Assembly: GCF_013337045.2 (NCBI RefSeq)
Contig: NZ_CP118263.1
Coordinates: 1-64,000 of the forward strand
Source: Agrobacterium vitis
Lineage (GTDB): Bacteria; Pseudomonadota; Alphaproteobacteria; Rhizobiales; Rhizobiaceae
Length of the DNA stretch: 64,000 bases
Direction: 5' to 3'
The notes under the pieces are model-generated. The model had not been told where the DNA came from. It saw nothing but the letters and a program-made list of their open reading frames with translations, and made no database searches. This document shows positions 63,393 through 64,000 of this stretch, piece by piece (the stretch's first letter is position 1; each line of letters opens with the position of its first letter). Made by a program: the position numbers and the translations under genes.

Positions 63393-63716
63393 TCAGCCGC
63401 CTCGGACGCCAACTCCATTGTCATAAAAGTCACGGACAATAACAAGACAGTCAGCAAATTCGACCTCAAGGCAAAGCTCGCGATACTTGCGGACAACAAC
63501 AGAATGTCTATCAAAACGATGGTGGCTAAATTCGTCGACTATCAAATAGTCGACTTTCCGATCAATGCATAATTGCACGCAATCTCTTACCTGCAGCTCT
63601 GACTCACAGATATAGACAATTGTGCACGAAGATGAATTCGACGGCTTTTCCCGTCTAACCGACACGCGCCACGGTCTCATCAACATGTTTTTTGCTGATT
63701 CAAGAAATCTACACAT
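63393..63716 (-). CDS. Hypothetical protein
   Basis: A 107-aa frame from the Met of CRFLESAKNMLMRPWRVSVR. Its later part, YICESELQVRDCVQLCIDRK then VDYLIVDEFSHHRFD, has alternating strands and helices and vaguely resembles the catalytic domain of a serine recombinase, without its serine motif. A longer start at 63848 is possible. Beyond 63717 to the window end nothing is recognised. Confidence 0.35.
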   Translation of the reverse strand: MCRFLESAKNMLMRPWRVSVRREKPSNSSSCTIVYICESELQVRDCVQLCIDRKVDYLIVDEFSHHRFDRHSVVVRKYRELCLEVEFADCLVIVRDFYDNGVGVRGG

Positions 63717-64000
63717 CAATGCTTGGCCCTCTTTCTGGGACGGCATATTGGTGCATTGAGCTGTCCTAGCAATCCATGTTGGAAAAAACCGGGTTTCAAC
63801 TGAAACACTGAAGTTTTTGTGGCAGGTTCCGGCAGAAACAAAAAGCAAGGCGACATAGATCGCCGGTGTTCCAGACGTTCGTGAAGGTATCGATCTCCCG
63901 TGTCGCCTCGAGTTCGCATGGGAGGGCGAAAGATGGCGTGCTCGATTTCATGGTCGAGCTGCTGCAAATTCTGTCTTTAACTTAGCTCGCCGTCACGAGG

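Noticed and set aside
63393..63716. Serine recombinase at the right end
   Set aside because: The similarity is only to strand-helix pattern; the catalytic Ser and Arg motifs are absent, so it is left hypothetical.
1..64000. CRISPR arrays, rRNA and tRNA genes, T-DNA borders
   Set aside because: No regularly spaced repeats, no recognisable RNA genes and no 25-bp border-like repeats were noticed when reading the window; this was by eye and not a computed search.

Overview
The window is a piece of a large repABC-type plasmid from the Rhizobiaceae (Agrobacterium, Rhizobium or Ensifer group). Four things support this: a repA-repB-repC operon with two 16-bp parS palindromes and a counter-transcribed RNA; a Ti-type DNA-transfer region (traCDG diverging from traAFBH around an oriT and a TraR-type tra box); traM; and a full-length virF, whose F-box protein is normally delivered to plant cells. 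The stability pair ietA-ietS is also known from Ti plasmids. A tumour- or root-inducing plasmid, or a related symbiotic plasmid, is the best reading. No T-DNA border, opine gene, trb gene or traR is visible here.

Layout. 1-4.0 kb: replication and partition. 4.0-7.5 kb: a serine recombinase coupled to a Fic protein with a striking operator cluster, and a DUF1612-type plasmid protein. 7.6-11.6 kb: a metallopeptidase gene followed by a helicase with a C-terminal PD-(D/E)XK-like site, a candidate uncharacterised defence pair. 11.8-14.6 kb: an Xre/RES toxin-antitoxin pair followed by a possible nuclease and a small DGRHR protein. 14.6-17.2 kb: two hypotheticals, a LysR regulator and a divergent PhzF-like isomerase. 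17.7-29.0 kb: a catabolic or sulfur-scavenging island with a sulfonate-type ABC importer, two flavin monooxygenases, SDR, GMC oxidoreductase, a dehalogenase-like hydrolase, two CMD/AhpD-like proteins and an SfnB/DszC-like flavoprotein. 29.2-35.1 kb: a PIN relic, ietAS, and a truncated ABC exporter. 35.1-49.0 kb: plasmid accessory genes. Here ardC is split by a complete RIT element (three tandem tyrosine recombinases, 42-bp perfect inverted repeats, and a passenger hydrolase). This part also has a frame-broken PAPS-reductase-like gene, DUF736 and its deleted duplicate, a zeta-type toxin pair, HU and a WGR protein. 49.2-51.1 kb: a PLD-family protein. 51.2-59.6 kb: conjugation genes. 59.6-64 kb: ParDE, traM, virF and decayed sequence.

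How the parts work together. RepA/RepB with parS and RepC with the ctRNA set copy number and segregation. IetAS, ParDE, RES/Xre and the zeta pair all look like addiction modules. TraA would nick at oriT with help from TraC/TraD, and TraG would couple the DNA to a mating channel encoded elsewhere. The tra box and TraM imply TraR quorum control, with traR lying outside the window or lost. The 17.7-29 kb island would import an organosulfur or similar compound and oxidise it. Several features too small for standard ORF calling are reported: a 54-aa gene joined by ATGA overlaps on both sides, a 41-aa leader overlapping the importer permease start, a 7-codon leader in front of ietA, and two overlapping mini-ORFs upstream of virF.
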